From CADCVT01 sp035940955 (GTDB lineage: Bacteria; Actinomycetota; Thermoleophilia; Solirubrobacterales; Solirubrobacteraceae): 64,000 bases of DNA. A program made the translations under genes and the position numbers. Location of the stretch: positions 1 to 64,000 of the forward strand of contig DASZEJ010000025.1 of assembly GCA_035940955.1 (NCBI GenBank), in the 5' to 3' direction. Each line of letters begins with the position of its first letter. The stretch's first letter is position 1. This document shows, one piece after another, positions 45,078 to 52,579 of the stretch. Under the pieces are notes generated by a model that saw only the letters and a list, made by a program, of their open reading frames with translations, was not told the origin of the DNA and ran no database searches.

Positions 45078-46223
45078 CTACCGCACGCACGGCCCGGTGT
45101 CCACGGCGCGGCCCGCCTGCGCCAGCTCCCGCCGCACCACGGCGTTCGGCACCCCGTAGCCGCCGCGCACCCGGGCCCCGACCGTCGCCGCGAACACCGT
45201 CGTCAGCACGCGGCCCGAGCCGTCGACGACCGGGCCTCCCGAGTTCCCGGAGCGGACGAGGCCGCGGATCGTCGTCATCGCGCGGGTGATCGGGCCGCGG
45301 CCGTAGGCGTCCTGGGACTTGACCGTCGTCGTCGCGCCGATCCGGGCGGCGCGCACGTCGTACGGGCCGTTCTCGGGGAAGCCGAGGATCGCGCCGCCCG
45401 TCCCCGCCGCCGGGTCGGTCGCCAGCGCCAGCGACGGGGCCGACAGGCCGTCGACCCGGAGCACCGCGACGTCGTTGCCCGCGTCGAACGCCACCGCCTC
45501 GGCGTCGAGCCGCGGGCCGTCCCCGCCGGCCTGCACCGCGGTGTCGTCCTGCCCCGCCACGACGTGCGCGTTCGTCACCACGACGCCGTCGCCCGCGACC
45601 CAGCCGGACCCCTCGACCCCCAGCCCGCACGCCGTCCCCGTCACCCGCACCACCGACCGCGCGGCCGCCCGCACCCGACCGTCGCGGGCGATCGCGCGGT
45701 CGGGCGGGGAGACGCCGGGCAGCGGCCCGCGGATCTGCGGGAACGGGTCGAACCGGGCGAGGAGGTTCAGCACGTCGGCCGGCGGCAGCCGCTCGTACAG
45801 CCGCGACAGGATCTCCGACTGCTGCACGTCGGCGCGCAGCGAGCGCGCCCCAGGCGTCTGGAGCGCGACCGCCCCGAACACCCACGCGAGCCCGAGCCCC
45901 ACGACCCCGCTGAGCAGCGCCCCCAGCAGCCCGTCCACGACCCCCAGCCCGGGCAGCACGAGCGCCGACCGCAGCACCCGCCCCACCGTCTCCAGCCCCA
46001 GGGCGAACAGCCCCCCGAACAGCACCGCGCCGCCCAGCGCGAACACCGGGGCGTACGGCGAGCGCGACCCCTCGGCGAGGATCTCCGGCGCCAGCCGCCC
46101 ACCGAGGAACGCCCCGAGCGCGAACCCCGCGAGCGAGAGCGCGCCGACCAGGAAGCCCTGCCCGTACCCGAAGAGCGCGAGCAGGGTAACGAAGGCGACG
46201 ATGATCCAATCCACGCCCGTCAC
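45078..46223 (-). CDS. MarP-like membrane serine protease (CvpA plus trypsin-like domain)
   Basis: A 381-residue protein: four transmembrane helices of a CvpA domain (about residues 5-120), a linker, then a periplasmic trypsin-like protease with His220 (TNAHVVAG), Asp251 (GNDVAVLRV) and Ser328 (RSGNSGGPV). Cys199 (GTACGLG) and Cys379 at the C-terminus (DTGPCVR) are placed like the stabilising disulfide of mycobacterial MarP. MarP supports acid and oxidative stress survival and processes a wall hydrolase. The GTG start at 46223 follows a TAGCCT box by 9 bases; a second GTG at 46214 is possible. Confidence 0.9.
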   Translation of the reverse strand: MTGVDWIIVAFVTLLALFGYGQGFLVGALSLAGFALGAFLGGRLAPEILAEGSRSPYAPVFALGGAVLFGGLFALGLETVGRVLRSALVLPGLGVVDGLLGALLSGVVGLGLAWVFGAVALQTPGARSLRADVQQSEILSRLYERLPPADVLNLLARFDPFPQIRGPLPGVSPPDRAIARDGRVRAAARSVVRVTGTACGLGVEGSGWVAGDGVVVTNAHVVAGQDDTAVQAGGDGPRLDAEAVAFDAGNDVAVLRVDGLSAPSLALATDPAAGTGGAILGFPENGPYDVRAARIGATTTVKSQDAYGRGPITRAMTTIRGLVRSGNSGGPVVDGSGRVLTTVFAATVGARVRGGYGVPNAVVRRELAQAGRAVDTGPCVR

Positions 46224-47973
46224 GGGCGGCCGAGGCTACCGGCAGCGTCCCGGGCGGCCGCTCGACGGGCGGCGCCGCGACCGCGCCCTGCGCCACCTCG
46301 CGCCGGTCGCGCTGGCCGGGGCGCTCGCGTTCGCGGCGGGGCTCGTCGCCGGCGCGTCGCACCGCCCGCCGGCCGAGGAGACCGCGGAGCGCTACGCGGC
46401 GGCGTACGCGCGCGGCGACTGGCGGACGATGTACGGGCTGCTCAGCGAGGACGCGCGCCGCCGCGTCCCGCGCGGCCGCTTCGCCGCCGTCCACGACCGG
46501 GCGCGGGCGACCGCGACGGCCACGACGGCGACCGTGACCGGCGAGCCGCGCGAGGCGAACGGCGACGTGGTCGAGGTGCCGATGGCGATCGCGACGCGCG
46601 TCTTCGGCCGCCTGGACGCGACGCTCGACCTCCCGATGACCGAGGAGGACGGCCGCGCGCGGGTCGCGTGGCAGGAGCACCTCGCCTTCCCCGGCGTGCG
46701 CGAGGGCGAGCGCCTCAACCGGACGACGGTCCTGCCGGAGCGGGCGACCCTGCTGGCGGCCGACGGGACGCCGCTCGCCGCCGGCCCGGCCCGCGTCGGC
46801 GAGGACCCGGAGACGAGCGCGAGCATCGCCGGCGAGCTGGGCCCGATCCCCGCCGAGCGGGCCGCGCAGCTGAGGGCCCTCGGCCTCCCCGACGACGCGC
46901 GGGTCGGCGTCAGCGGCCTGGAGCGAGCGCTCGACGACGAGCTGCGCGGCCGGCCCGGCGGGCGCCTGCGGGCCGGGACGCGGGTGCTCGCCGCGGGCAC
47001 GCCCCGGCCGGCGGACCCGGTCCGCACCACGATCGTCCCCCGCATCCAGAGGGCGGCCGCGACGGCGCTGGCCGGGCGGCTCGGCGGCGTCGTCGCGATG
47101 CGCGTCGGCGGAGGCGACGACGGCGACGTCGTCGCCGCCGCGGGCATCGGGCTCTCCGGCCTGCAGCCGCCCGGCTCGACGTTCAAGATCGTCACCCTCG
47201 CCGCCGCGCTCGAGGCCGGGATCGCCAGGCCGTCCTCGCGCTACCCGGTCGCGACCGCCGCCACGCTGGAGGGGGTCGAGCTGCAGAACGCCAACGGCGA
47301 GTCGTGCGGCGGGACGCTGATCGAGTCGTTCGCCCACTCCTGCAACTCGGTGTTCGCGCCGCTGGGCGCGAAGCTCGGCGCGCAGCGGCTGGTCCAGGCC
47401 GCCGAGCGGTTCGGCTTCAACCGGCGCCCCGCGATCGACGGCGCCGCCACGAGCACGATCCCGCCGGCGGGCGAGCTCGGCGACGACCTCGCCGTCGGGT
47501 CGACCGCGATCGGCCAGGGCCGCGTGCAGGCCAGCGCGCTGCAGATGGCGGTGGCGGCAGCGGCGATCGCCGACCGCGGGAGGCTGCCCCGCCCCACGCT
47601 GAACCGCGCGGACGCGCCCCGCGCCACGACCGCGACCGATCCCCGCACCGCACGGGCCGTCGGCCGCGCGATGCGCGCCGTCGTGCGCTACGGCACCGGC
47701 ACCGCGGCGGCGATCCCGGGCGCGACCGTCGCCGGCAAGACCGGCACCGCCGAGCTGCGCCAGACCCAGGGCCTGCAGCCCGACGCGACCGCGCCGCTCC
47801 CGCCGGACCCGACCGACACCACCGACACGTCGGCCTGGTTCGCCGCCTACGCCCCCGCCCGGCGCCCCCGGATCGCGGTCGCGGTGCTGCTCGTCGAGGC
47901 GGGAGCGGGCGGGGCCGTCGCCGCGCCGGCGGCCCGCCAGGTCCTCGCCGAGGCCCTCAGACGTCGAGGTTGA
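46201..47973 (+). CDS. Penicillin-binding protein, MecA_N plus transpeptidase
   Basis: About 590 residues: one transmembrane anchor (residues about 33-52, APVALAGALAFAAGLVAG), a MecA_N/NTF2-like domain (AERYAAAYARGDWRTMYGLLSEDARRRV...), a reduced linker (about 185-260), then the D,D-transpeptidase domain with SxxK at Ser326-Lys329 (PPGSTFK), SxN at Ser380-Asn382 (HSCN) and KTG at 513-515 (AGKTGTAEL). It cross-links peptidoglycan. ATG at 46201 is the only good start before the anchor, but it makes the gene overlap the divergent MarP-like gene by 23 bases, so the exact start is uncertain. It overlaps the lipoprotein gene by 17 bases at the 3' end. Confidence 0.88.
   Translation: MIQSTPVTGGRGYRQRPGRPLDGRRRDRALRHLAPVALAGALAFAAGLVAGASHRPPAEETAERYAAAYARGDWRTMYGLLSEDARRRVPRGRFAAVHDRARATATATTATVTGEPREANGDVVEVPMAIATRVFGRLDATLDLPMTEEDGRARVAWQEHLAFPGVREGERLNRTTVLPERATLLAADGTPLAAGPARVGEDPETSASIAGELGPIPAERAAQLRALGLPDDARVGVSGLERALDDELRGRPGGRLRAGTRVLAAGTPRPADPVRTTIVPRIQRAAATALAGRLGGVVAMRVGGGDDGDVVAAAGIGLSGLQPPGSTFKIVTLAAALEAGIARPSSRYPVATAATLEGVELQNANGESCGGTLIESFAHSCNSVFAPLGAKLGAQRLVQAAERFGFNRRPAIDGAATSTIPPAGELGDDLAVGSTAIGQGRVQASALQMAVAAAAIADRGRLPRPTLNRADAPRATTATDPRTARAVGRAMRAVVRYGTGTAAAIPGATVAGKTGTAELRQTQGLQPDATAPLPPDPTDTTDTSAWFAAYAPARRPRIAVAVLLVEAGAGGAVAAPAARQVLAEALRRRG
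46233..46238 (-). promoter_or_regulatory. -10 element TAGCCT for the MarP-like gene
   Basis: TAGCCT ends 9 bases before the GTG at 46223. It lies inside the proposed N-terminal coding region of the divergent PBP gene. Confidence 0.5.
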
Positions 47974-48541
47974 CGATGCCGCGGCGCCCGCCGTCCGGCG
48001 GCTCGATGATCAGCTCGAGCGGCCGGTTGTCCAGCGAGAAGCGCTTGAGCTTGAACAGCATCACCGCGCCGTTCGGGGCGCGCTCGCCCGCGGCGCTGTT
48101 CGGGTTCGGGAGCAGCTCCTCCCCGCCCACCGTCCCGCCGCGGTAGGCGAACGGGTTGGGCTCGCCGATCCGCACGGGCACGTACTCGTTCTCCTGCGTG
48201 TCGACGATCGTGAACCGCGTCGCCGCCGGATGCGGGTCGGGGGACTCGTTCTCGACGCGCATCCAGATGCCGAACCACACCTCGTCGTCGGCGAGGTCCA
48301 GGTCGCCCTCCGACACGCCCTCGAAGTACGCCCGGTCGTCGAGCAGACGGGGGTTCATCTGGCGCGAGAGCTGCACCTGGTACTTCAGGTCGCCGACCTC
48401 GAGGTAGATGCCCTCGGTCTCGGCCAGCTGGGCGTTCTCGGTCTGGTAGCCGCCCGCCTCGCGCTCCTCCTGGCCGCACGCCGGCAGGCCGAGCGCGAGC
48501 ACGGCAGCGAGCAGCAGGACGAGGGGGCGCGGCGAGGGCAC
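47957..48541 (-). CDS. Secreted lipoprotein of unknown function
   Basis: A 194-residue protein with a lipoprotein signal (PRPLVLLLAAVLALGLPACGQ; Cys22 as the lipid site). The mature part has a beta-sandwich look: GIYLEVGDLKYQVQLSRQMNPRLLDDRAYF, EVWFGIWMRVENES, TRFTIVDTQENEYVPV, GAVMLFKLKRFSLDNRPLELIIEPP. This resembles DUF4352-type immunoglobulin-like lipoproteins, but assignment is tentative. It would be lipidated by Lgt, whose gene is at 59229-60002. Start GTG at 48541; a TAGCCT box is 12 bases upstream and overlaps the stop of the SRPBCC gene. Confidence 0.75.
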   Translation of the reverse strand: MPSPRPLVLLLAAVLALGLPACGQEEREAGGYQTENAQLAETEGIYLEVGDLKYQVQLSRQMNPRLLDDRAYFEGVSEGDLDLADDEVWFGIWMRVENESPDPHPAATRFTIVDTQENEYVPVRIGEPNPFAYRGGTVGGEELLPNPNSAAGERAPNGAVMLFKLKRFSLDNRPLELIIEPPDGGRRGIVNLDV

Positions 48542-48553
48542 GGGCGGGCGCGA

Positions 48554-48559
48554 AGGCTA
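48554..48559 (-). promoter_or_regulatory. -10 element TAGCCT overlapping the stop of the SRPBCC gene
   Basis: TAGCCT ends 12 bases before the GTG at 48541. Its TAG is the stop codon (48557-48559) of the gene upstream. Confidence 0.4.
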
Positions 48560-49081
48560 CAACCTGTACTGCGACGCGGGCTTCCTCGGCCCGCCGGCGG
48601 CGATCGTGGCGCGCCGCCCCCGCTCGCGGCCCTCCTCGAGGATCGAGCGCAGCCGCCTGAGCGCCCTGCGCTGGCCCCGCCTGACCCGCCGGCGGGCGAA
48701 CGCCTCGATGATCCGGTCGGACGGCAGCCGGGGCTGCGTCTCGGTCGTGAGCGTCACGCGCGTCCCGCCGCCGCCCGCGGGCTCGAGCTCGTAGACCGAG
48801 ACGATGCGGATGCGGTTGTACTTGCCGCCGCGCCCCTTCTGGACGATCCGCCGCGGCGGCTCCATGTCGGTGACCATCAGGTCCGCCCAGTCGAAGCGGT
48901 TGAAGGGCGTGGGGATGCGGAAGCGCATGCCAGCGCCGATCCCGTAGGTGTCCTCGCGGGTCAGGTGGACCTCGCGGACGTAGTGATCGGTGAACTCCCA
49001 GTGGTTCGCCACGTCGGCCAGGTACTCGAAGACCTCCTCGCGCGGGCGGTCGACGACGACGCTGGCTTCGATGGGGTCCAC
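48557..49081 (-). CDS. SRPBCC-family protein with basic C-terminal tail
   Basis: A 174-residue START-like protein: IEASVVVDRPREEVFEYLADVANHWEFTDHYVREVHLTRED, GAGMRFRIPTPFNRFDWADLMV, VTLTTETQPRLPSDRIIEAF. After the fold there is a strongly basic stretch (ARRRVRRGQRRALRRLRSILEEGRERGRRA) that might bind nucleic acid or lipid headgroups. The ligand is unknown. GTG start, with TAGGAT ending 10 bases upstream (49092-49097). Confidence 0.82.
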   Translation of the reverse strand: MDPIEASVVVDRPREEVFEYLADVANHWEFTDHYVREVHLTREDTYGIGAGMRFRIPTPFNRFDWADLMVTDMEPPRRIVQKGRGGKYNRIRIVSVYELEPAGGGGTRVTLTTETQPRLPSDRIIEAFARRRVRRGQRRALRRLRSILEEGRERGRRATIAAGGPRKPASQYRL

Positions 49082-49091
49082 GGCGGCGGGG

Positions 49092-49097
49092 ATCCTA
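49092..49097 (-). promoter_or_regulatory. -10 element TAGGAT for the SRPBCC gene at 49081
   Basis: TAGGAT ends 10 bases before the GTG at 49081, close to the leaderless spacing. Confidence 0.4.
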
Positions 49098-49111
49098 CCC
49101 CGGCCGCTCGC

Positions 49112-49396
49112 TCAGGCGGCCAGCGGCCGGACCTTCACCGTGTGCCCGTGCTCGGGGTGGCACACGAGCTCGGTCCGGGACGGCTCGCCGCGGCGCCCCG
49201 GGCGGCACAGGTCGCAGACCGCGGCGCCGCCGTCGTAGCGGTGGATGCGCTCGCCGGTGAGCGGCGTGCGGCCGCAGTCCGTGCACGCCTCGCGGTCGCC
49301 CGACCGCTCGCCCAGCCCCTTGCGCAGCAGGCGCAGCTCGAGGTCGGCGGGCGTGAGCGTCGGCAGCAGGCGGGGCATGGCCGTCTGTTCTCGCAC
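49112..49396 (-). CDS. Small zinc-ribbon-like protein
   Basis: About 94 residues. Two CxxC knuckles (ACTDCGRTPLTGERIHRYDGGAAVCDLCRP) form a likely zinc ribbon; the rest is short helices (TLTPADLELRLLRKGLGERSG) and a His-containing tail (VCHPEHGHTVKV). Start choice: GTG at 49396 has AAGGAAG about 9 bases upstream; the ATG at 49378 would give an 88-residue product beginning MPRLLPTLTP. It is divergent from the zinc ribbon-FHA gene. No specific function is recognised. Confidence 0.65.
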   Translation of the reverse strand: MREQTAMPRLLPTLTPADLELRLLRKGLGERSGDREACTDCGRTPLTGERIHRYDGGAAVCDLCRPGRRGEPSRTELVCHPEHGHTVKVRPLAA

Positions 49397-49431
49397 TCAG
49401 CCGAACTTCCTTCATACGAGCCGCCGCTGGT

Positions 49432-49437
49432 TAGTAT
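49432..49437 (+). promoter_or_regulatory. -10 element TAGTAT of the FHA-ParA region, leadered
   Basis: TAGTAT predicts a start near 49444 and a leader of about 50 bases that contains GAGAGGAG before the ATG at 49494. Confidence 0.45.
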
Positions 49438-49493
49438 CGTCCGCCGCGGGAGAGCGTTGGATCGGCCCCGTGCCGGTCCGAGAGGAGCGAGGG

Positions 49494-50069
49494 ATGGAGT
49501 CACTCACGTCGGGGACGCTGGCGGGGACGGGTTCGTTCCGCTGCGAGGAGTGCGGATACGTCGTCACGCTGGCCGCCGCCGACGAGCTGCCCACGTGCCC
49601 GGGCTGCGGAAGCTCGAGCTTCACGCGGGCGTCGCTCTTCAGCGGGCCGCGGTTCGCGCGCGGGGGCGCGGCGGACAGGTCGCCGGAGGAGCGCGCCGCG
49701 TGGCTCGCCGCGACCCGCGAGCAGCTGACCGACCCGGGGCAGTACCTGGCCTTCGAGCGCGACGGCCGGACCGAGTCGATCCCGCTGGAGCGGGAGTGGA
49801 CGCGCGTGGGCCGCAGCCTGGCGGCGGACGTGCGGTTCGACGACCCGACCGTCTCGCGCCGCCACGCGCTCATCGTGCGCCAGCACGACGGGGTCCGCGT
49901 GCTCGACGACCGCTCGCTCAACGGCGTGTTCGTCAACGGCGAGCGGGTGGAGTGGCGCGAGCTGACCGACGGCGACGAGATCGTCGTCGGCCGCTACCGG
50001 TTGACGTTCGTCGACGTGCCGCCGGTCGGGGCGCCCTCCGGGGGCGCCGCGCTCGAAGCGGCCGGCTGA
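49494..50069 (+). CDS. Zinc ribbon plus FHA-domain protein
   Basis: A 191-residue protein. The N-terminal zinc ribbon has two CxxC pairs (FRCEECGYVVTLAAADELPTCPGCGSSSF). A helical linker follows. The FHA domain is from about 95 to 175, with RVGRSLAADVRFDDPTVSRRHALIVR and LDDRSLNGVFVNGERV, the residues that read phosphothreonine. It is a likely target-reader for Ser/Thr kinase signalling, similar in plan to zinc-ribbon/FHA proteins of actinobacteria. It lies 24 bases upstream of a ParA gene. Confidence 0.87.
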   Translation: MESLTSGTLAGTGSFRCEECGYVVTLAAADELPTCPGCGSSSFTRASLFSGPRFARGGAADRSPEERAAWLAATREQLTDPGQYLAFERDGRTESIPLEREWTRVGRSLAADVRFDDPTVSRRHALIVRQHDGVRVLDDRSLNGVFVNGERVEWRELTDGDEIVVGRYRLTFVDVPPVGAPSGGAALEAAG

Positions 50070-50093
50070 GCACCCGGCTACCCTCCTGGGAGC

Positions 50094-50876
50094 TTGGCCG
50101 CGACGATCGCGATCCTCTCCCAGAAGGGCGGCACCGGGAAGACCACGTCGGTCCGGACGCTCACGGACGTCCTGCGCCGGCTGGACCTGCGGGTGCTCGC
50201 CGTCGACCTGGATCCGCAGGGGAACCTGTCGGACTACTTCGACGTCGACCCGGAGGCGTCGCCGACCGTCGGCGACGTCCTGTCGGGCCGCGCGAAGGCG
50301 CGCGACGCGATCCACGACGACGTCATCCCGGCCAACCTCTCGCTCGCCGAGGCGGAGCTGGCCCTGGCGGGGAAGATGGGGCGCGAGCTGACGCTCAAGC
50401 GCGCGCTGAAGGACGTCAAGCGCGGCTACGACGTGATCTTCCTCGACTGCCCGCCGACGCTCGGCCTGCTGACCGTCAACGCGCTCGTCGCCGCCGACTG
50501 CGCGCTGCTGTCGGCCGAGGCCCAGTACTTCGCGATGCAGGGCGTCGAGCAGGCCCTCGAGGTGGTCGAGCTGGCCCGCGACAGCCTGAACCCCGAGCTC
50601 GAATGGCTCGGCGTCGTGTTCAACATCGCCGACATGCGGACGATCCACTCGCGTGACGCCTACCAGGCGCTGCGAGAGGAGTTCGGTGACAAGGTCTTCG
50701 ACACCACGATCCGCCAGTCGATCGCGTACGCCGAGTCGGCGGAGCGCGGGATCTCGATCCTCGACCACCGCCCCGACCTCGGCGACGACTACATCACGCT
50801 CGCCGACGAGCTGCTGGGCCGGCTCGGCCTCGACGAGGCCCGCCGGCGGCTCGAGCCCCTCCGCGTCACCGCGTAG
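50094..50876 (+). CDS. ParA/MinD-type ATPase, TTG start
   Basis: A 260-residue P-loop ATPase. It has the deviant Walker A KGGTGKTTSV (about residues 10-19), VLAVDLDPQGNLSDYF (Walker A'), VIFLDCPPTLGLLTVNAL (Walker B) and VFNIADMRT. It is a chromosomal or accessory partition ATPase that forms dynamic filaments or gradients on DNA. No ParB or parS sequence is visible nearby, so it is an orphan. The start is TTG at 50094, with GGGAG directly upstream and a TACCCT box (50079-50084) 9 bases upstream. Confidence 0.9.
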   Translation: MAATIAILSQKGGTGKTTSVRTLTDVLRRLDLRVLAVDLDPQGNLSDYFDVDPEASPTVGDVLSGRAKARDAIHDDVIPANLSLAEAELALAGKMGRELTLKRALKDVKRGYDVIFLDCPPTLGLLTVNALVAADCALLSAEAQYFAMQGVEQALEVVELARDSLNPELEWLGVVFNIADMRTIHSRDAYQALREEFGDKVFDTTIRQSIAYAESAERGISILDHRPDLGDDYITLADELLGRLGLDEARRRLEPLRVTA

Positions 50877-50880
50877 CGCC

Positions 50881-51687
50881 GTGCGAGGGGTCGCGGCGCT
50901 CATGGCGGCCGCCCTCCTCGCCGGGTGCGGTGCCGCGAGCGACACCGCCTCCCATGACCGCGATGCCGGCGCCGACCGCTTCCGCCCCGCTGACCGCGGC
51001 GCGACCGACCGCGAGGGCCTGCCGTTCACCGGCGGCGGCTCGGGCCGGGGCGTGGTGCGCCAGGCCGGCTCGGCCGCGAACGCCGGCGGCGGCCGCTCGT
51101 CCGGGGTCGCGGCGCGGATCGTCCGGCCGACCGTGCTGCGGAGCCGCCCGGGCGGCCGGCCGGTCGTGCAGGTCCCGCTCGAGACCGCGTTCGGCAGCCG
51201 GCAGATCGTCGCCGTGGTCGGCCGGCGCCGGGGCTGGCTGGCCGTCCTTCACCCCGCGATGCCCAACGGCCGCGCCGGCTGGATCCCCGCGGGCGCCGCG
51301 CGGCTGCACGCCCGGCCGATCTCGATCGACGTCGACCTGTCGCGCCGGACGGCGCACGTGCGGATCCGCGGCCGCGCCGTCGACCGCTTCCGCGTCGGCG
51401 TGGGCCGGCCGGGCTCGCCGACGCCGACCGGCCGCTTCGCGGTCACCGACCGCCTGGTGCCGGGGCCCGGCCTGCCCTACGGCTGCTGCATCCTCGCGCT
51501 GACCGCCCGCCAGCAGCGCCTTCCCGCGGGCTGGACCGGCGGCGACCGGATCGCCTTCCACGGCGTCGCCGACGAGTCGCGGGTCGGCCGGGCGACCAGC
51601 GCCGGCTGCCTGCACGTGCGCGAGCGCGACCTGCGGGTGCTGATCCGCCGGGTCCGGGCGGGCGCGCGCGTGACGGTCAGGGCCTGA
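50881..51687 (+). CDS. L,D-transpeptidase lipoprotein (YkuD)
   Basis: A 268-residue lipoprotein (MRGVAALMAAALLAGC, lipobox LLAGC, lipid Cys16). A Gly/Ser-rich spacer is followed by an SH3-like part (VLRSRPGGRPVVQVPL, RRGWLAVLHPAMPNGRAGWIP) and a C-terminal YkuD domain with ISIDVDLSRRTAHVRIRG, the catalytic His227 (IAFHGVADE) and Cys243 (TSAGCLHVRERD). It makes 3-3 cross-links in peptidoglycan. The ParA stop is 4 bases upstream, so the FHA-ParA-LDT genes form one unit. Confidence 0.88.
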   Translation: MRGVAALMAAALLAGCGAASDTASHDRDAGADRFRPADRGATDREGLPFTGGGSGRGVVRQAGSAANAGGGRSSGVAARIVRPTVLRSRPGGRPVVQVPLETAFGSRQIVAVVGRRRGWLAVLHPAMPNGRAGWIPAGAARLHARPISIDVDLSRRTAHVRIRGRAVDRFRVGVGRPGSPTPTGRFAVTDRLVPGPGLPYGCCILALTARQQRLPAGWTGGDRIAFHGVADESRVGRATSAGCLHVRERDLRVLIRRVRAGARVTVRA

Positions 51688-51713
51688 GCGCCAGGCGCGC
51701 GCCGCTCGCCCGG

Positions 51714-52565
51714 TCAGAGCGCGCGGACGTCCGCCCCCATCGGCTCGAACGGCGCGCGGATGACGTCGGCCCAGTCGCCCGCCTCGCGGCGCACCGCCTC
51801 GAAGACGGCCGCGGTGTGCTCGTAGTGCGACCAGACGAGGACCGCCGGCCCGGCGCCGGAGATCGTCGCGCCCAGCGCGCCGAGCGAGCGCGCCCGCTCG
51901 ACCAGCTCCATCGACCGCGGGTACAGGTGCGCGCGACGCGGCTGGTGGAGGCGGTCGGCGAGCCCGCGGGCGACGAGGTCGAGGTCGGCGCGAGCGAGGC
52001 CGATCATCAGCAGCGCCGCGTGGGACACGTTGAACACCGCGTCGCCGATCGGCACCTCGGCCGGCAGCGCGGCGCGCGCCGCCTCGGTCCGCACCGGCTC
52101 GCGCGGCACCACGAGCACGCCCTCCAGCTCGGGCGGCGGCTCGAACCGCTCGGCGCGCCCGTCGGCCACCACCACGAACCCGCCGTGCAGCGCGGCGGCG
52201 ACGTTGTCCGGGTGGCCCTCGAGCGCGATCGCGTGCGCGAGCACGTCGGCGTCCAGCTCGAAGAGGTGGTCGGCGGCGACCAGCCCCGCGACGATCGCCG
52301 CGGCGCTCGACCCCAGCCCGCCGGTCAGCGGGATGTCCGACGCGATCCGGAACGCGAACCCGTCGGCGGGATGGAGCCGCTCGAACGCGCGGACGGCGAG
52401 GTTCGACCGGTCGCGCGGCAGGTCGAGGTCGGTCTCGACGGCGAAGGAGCCCGTCTCCTCCACCTCCAGCTCGAGGTGGACGGCGAGCGCGGCCGCGAAG
52501 GCGTCGTACCCCGGCCCGAGGTTGGCCGACGACGCGGGGACCCGGACGAGGCGGCGGCGCTGCAC
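51714..52565 (-). CDS. thrB: Homoserine kinase
   Basis: A 283-residue GHMP kinase that phosphorylates homoserine. Motif 1 is RVPASSANLGPGYDAF (about residues 8-23), motif 2 is PLTGGLGSSAAAIVAGLVAA (the phosphate-binding loop) and the C-terminal motif 3 is LGATISGAGPAVLV. It is the last gene of the lysA-hom-thrC-thrB set. GTG start at 52565; a TAGCGT box 8 bases upstream overlaps the thrC stop codon, giving thrB a promoter of its own. Confidence 0.95.
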   Translation of the reverse strand: MQRRRLVRVPASSANLGPGYDAFAAALAVHLELEVEETGSFAVETDLDLPRDRSNLAVRAFERLHPADGFAFRIASDIPLTGGLGSSAAAIVAGLVAADHLFELDADVLAHAIALEGHPDNVAAALHGGFVVVADGRAERFEPPPELEGVLVVPREPVRTEAARAALPAEVPIGDAVFNVSHAALLMIGLARADLDLVARGLADRLHQPRRAHLYPRSMELVERARSLGALGATISGAGPAVLVWSHYEHTAAVFEAVRREAGDWADVIRAPFEPMGADVRAL

Positions 52566-52573
52566 GGCCCGGG

Positions 52574-52579
52574 ACGCTA
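52574..52579 (-). promoter_or_regulatory. -10 element TAGCGT for thrB, embedded in the thrC stop
   Basis: TAGCGT ends 8 bases before the GTG at 52565. TAG (52577-52579) is the thrC stop codon. Confidence 0.55.

Noticed and set aside
46201..47973. Classical class B PBP (PBP2/3 type)
   Set aside because: The protein has a MecA_N-type domain and a reduced linker rather than the full dimerisation domain, so a specific PBP2 or FtsI call is not supported.
50094..50876. Plasmid or integrated-element partition locus
   Set aside because: Only a ParA is present; no ParB, centromere-like repeats, integrase or attachment sites, and the neighbours are wall and amino acid genes.
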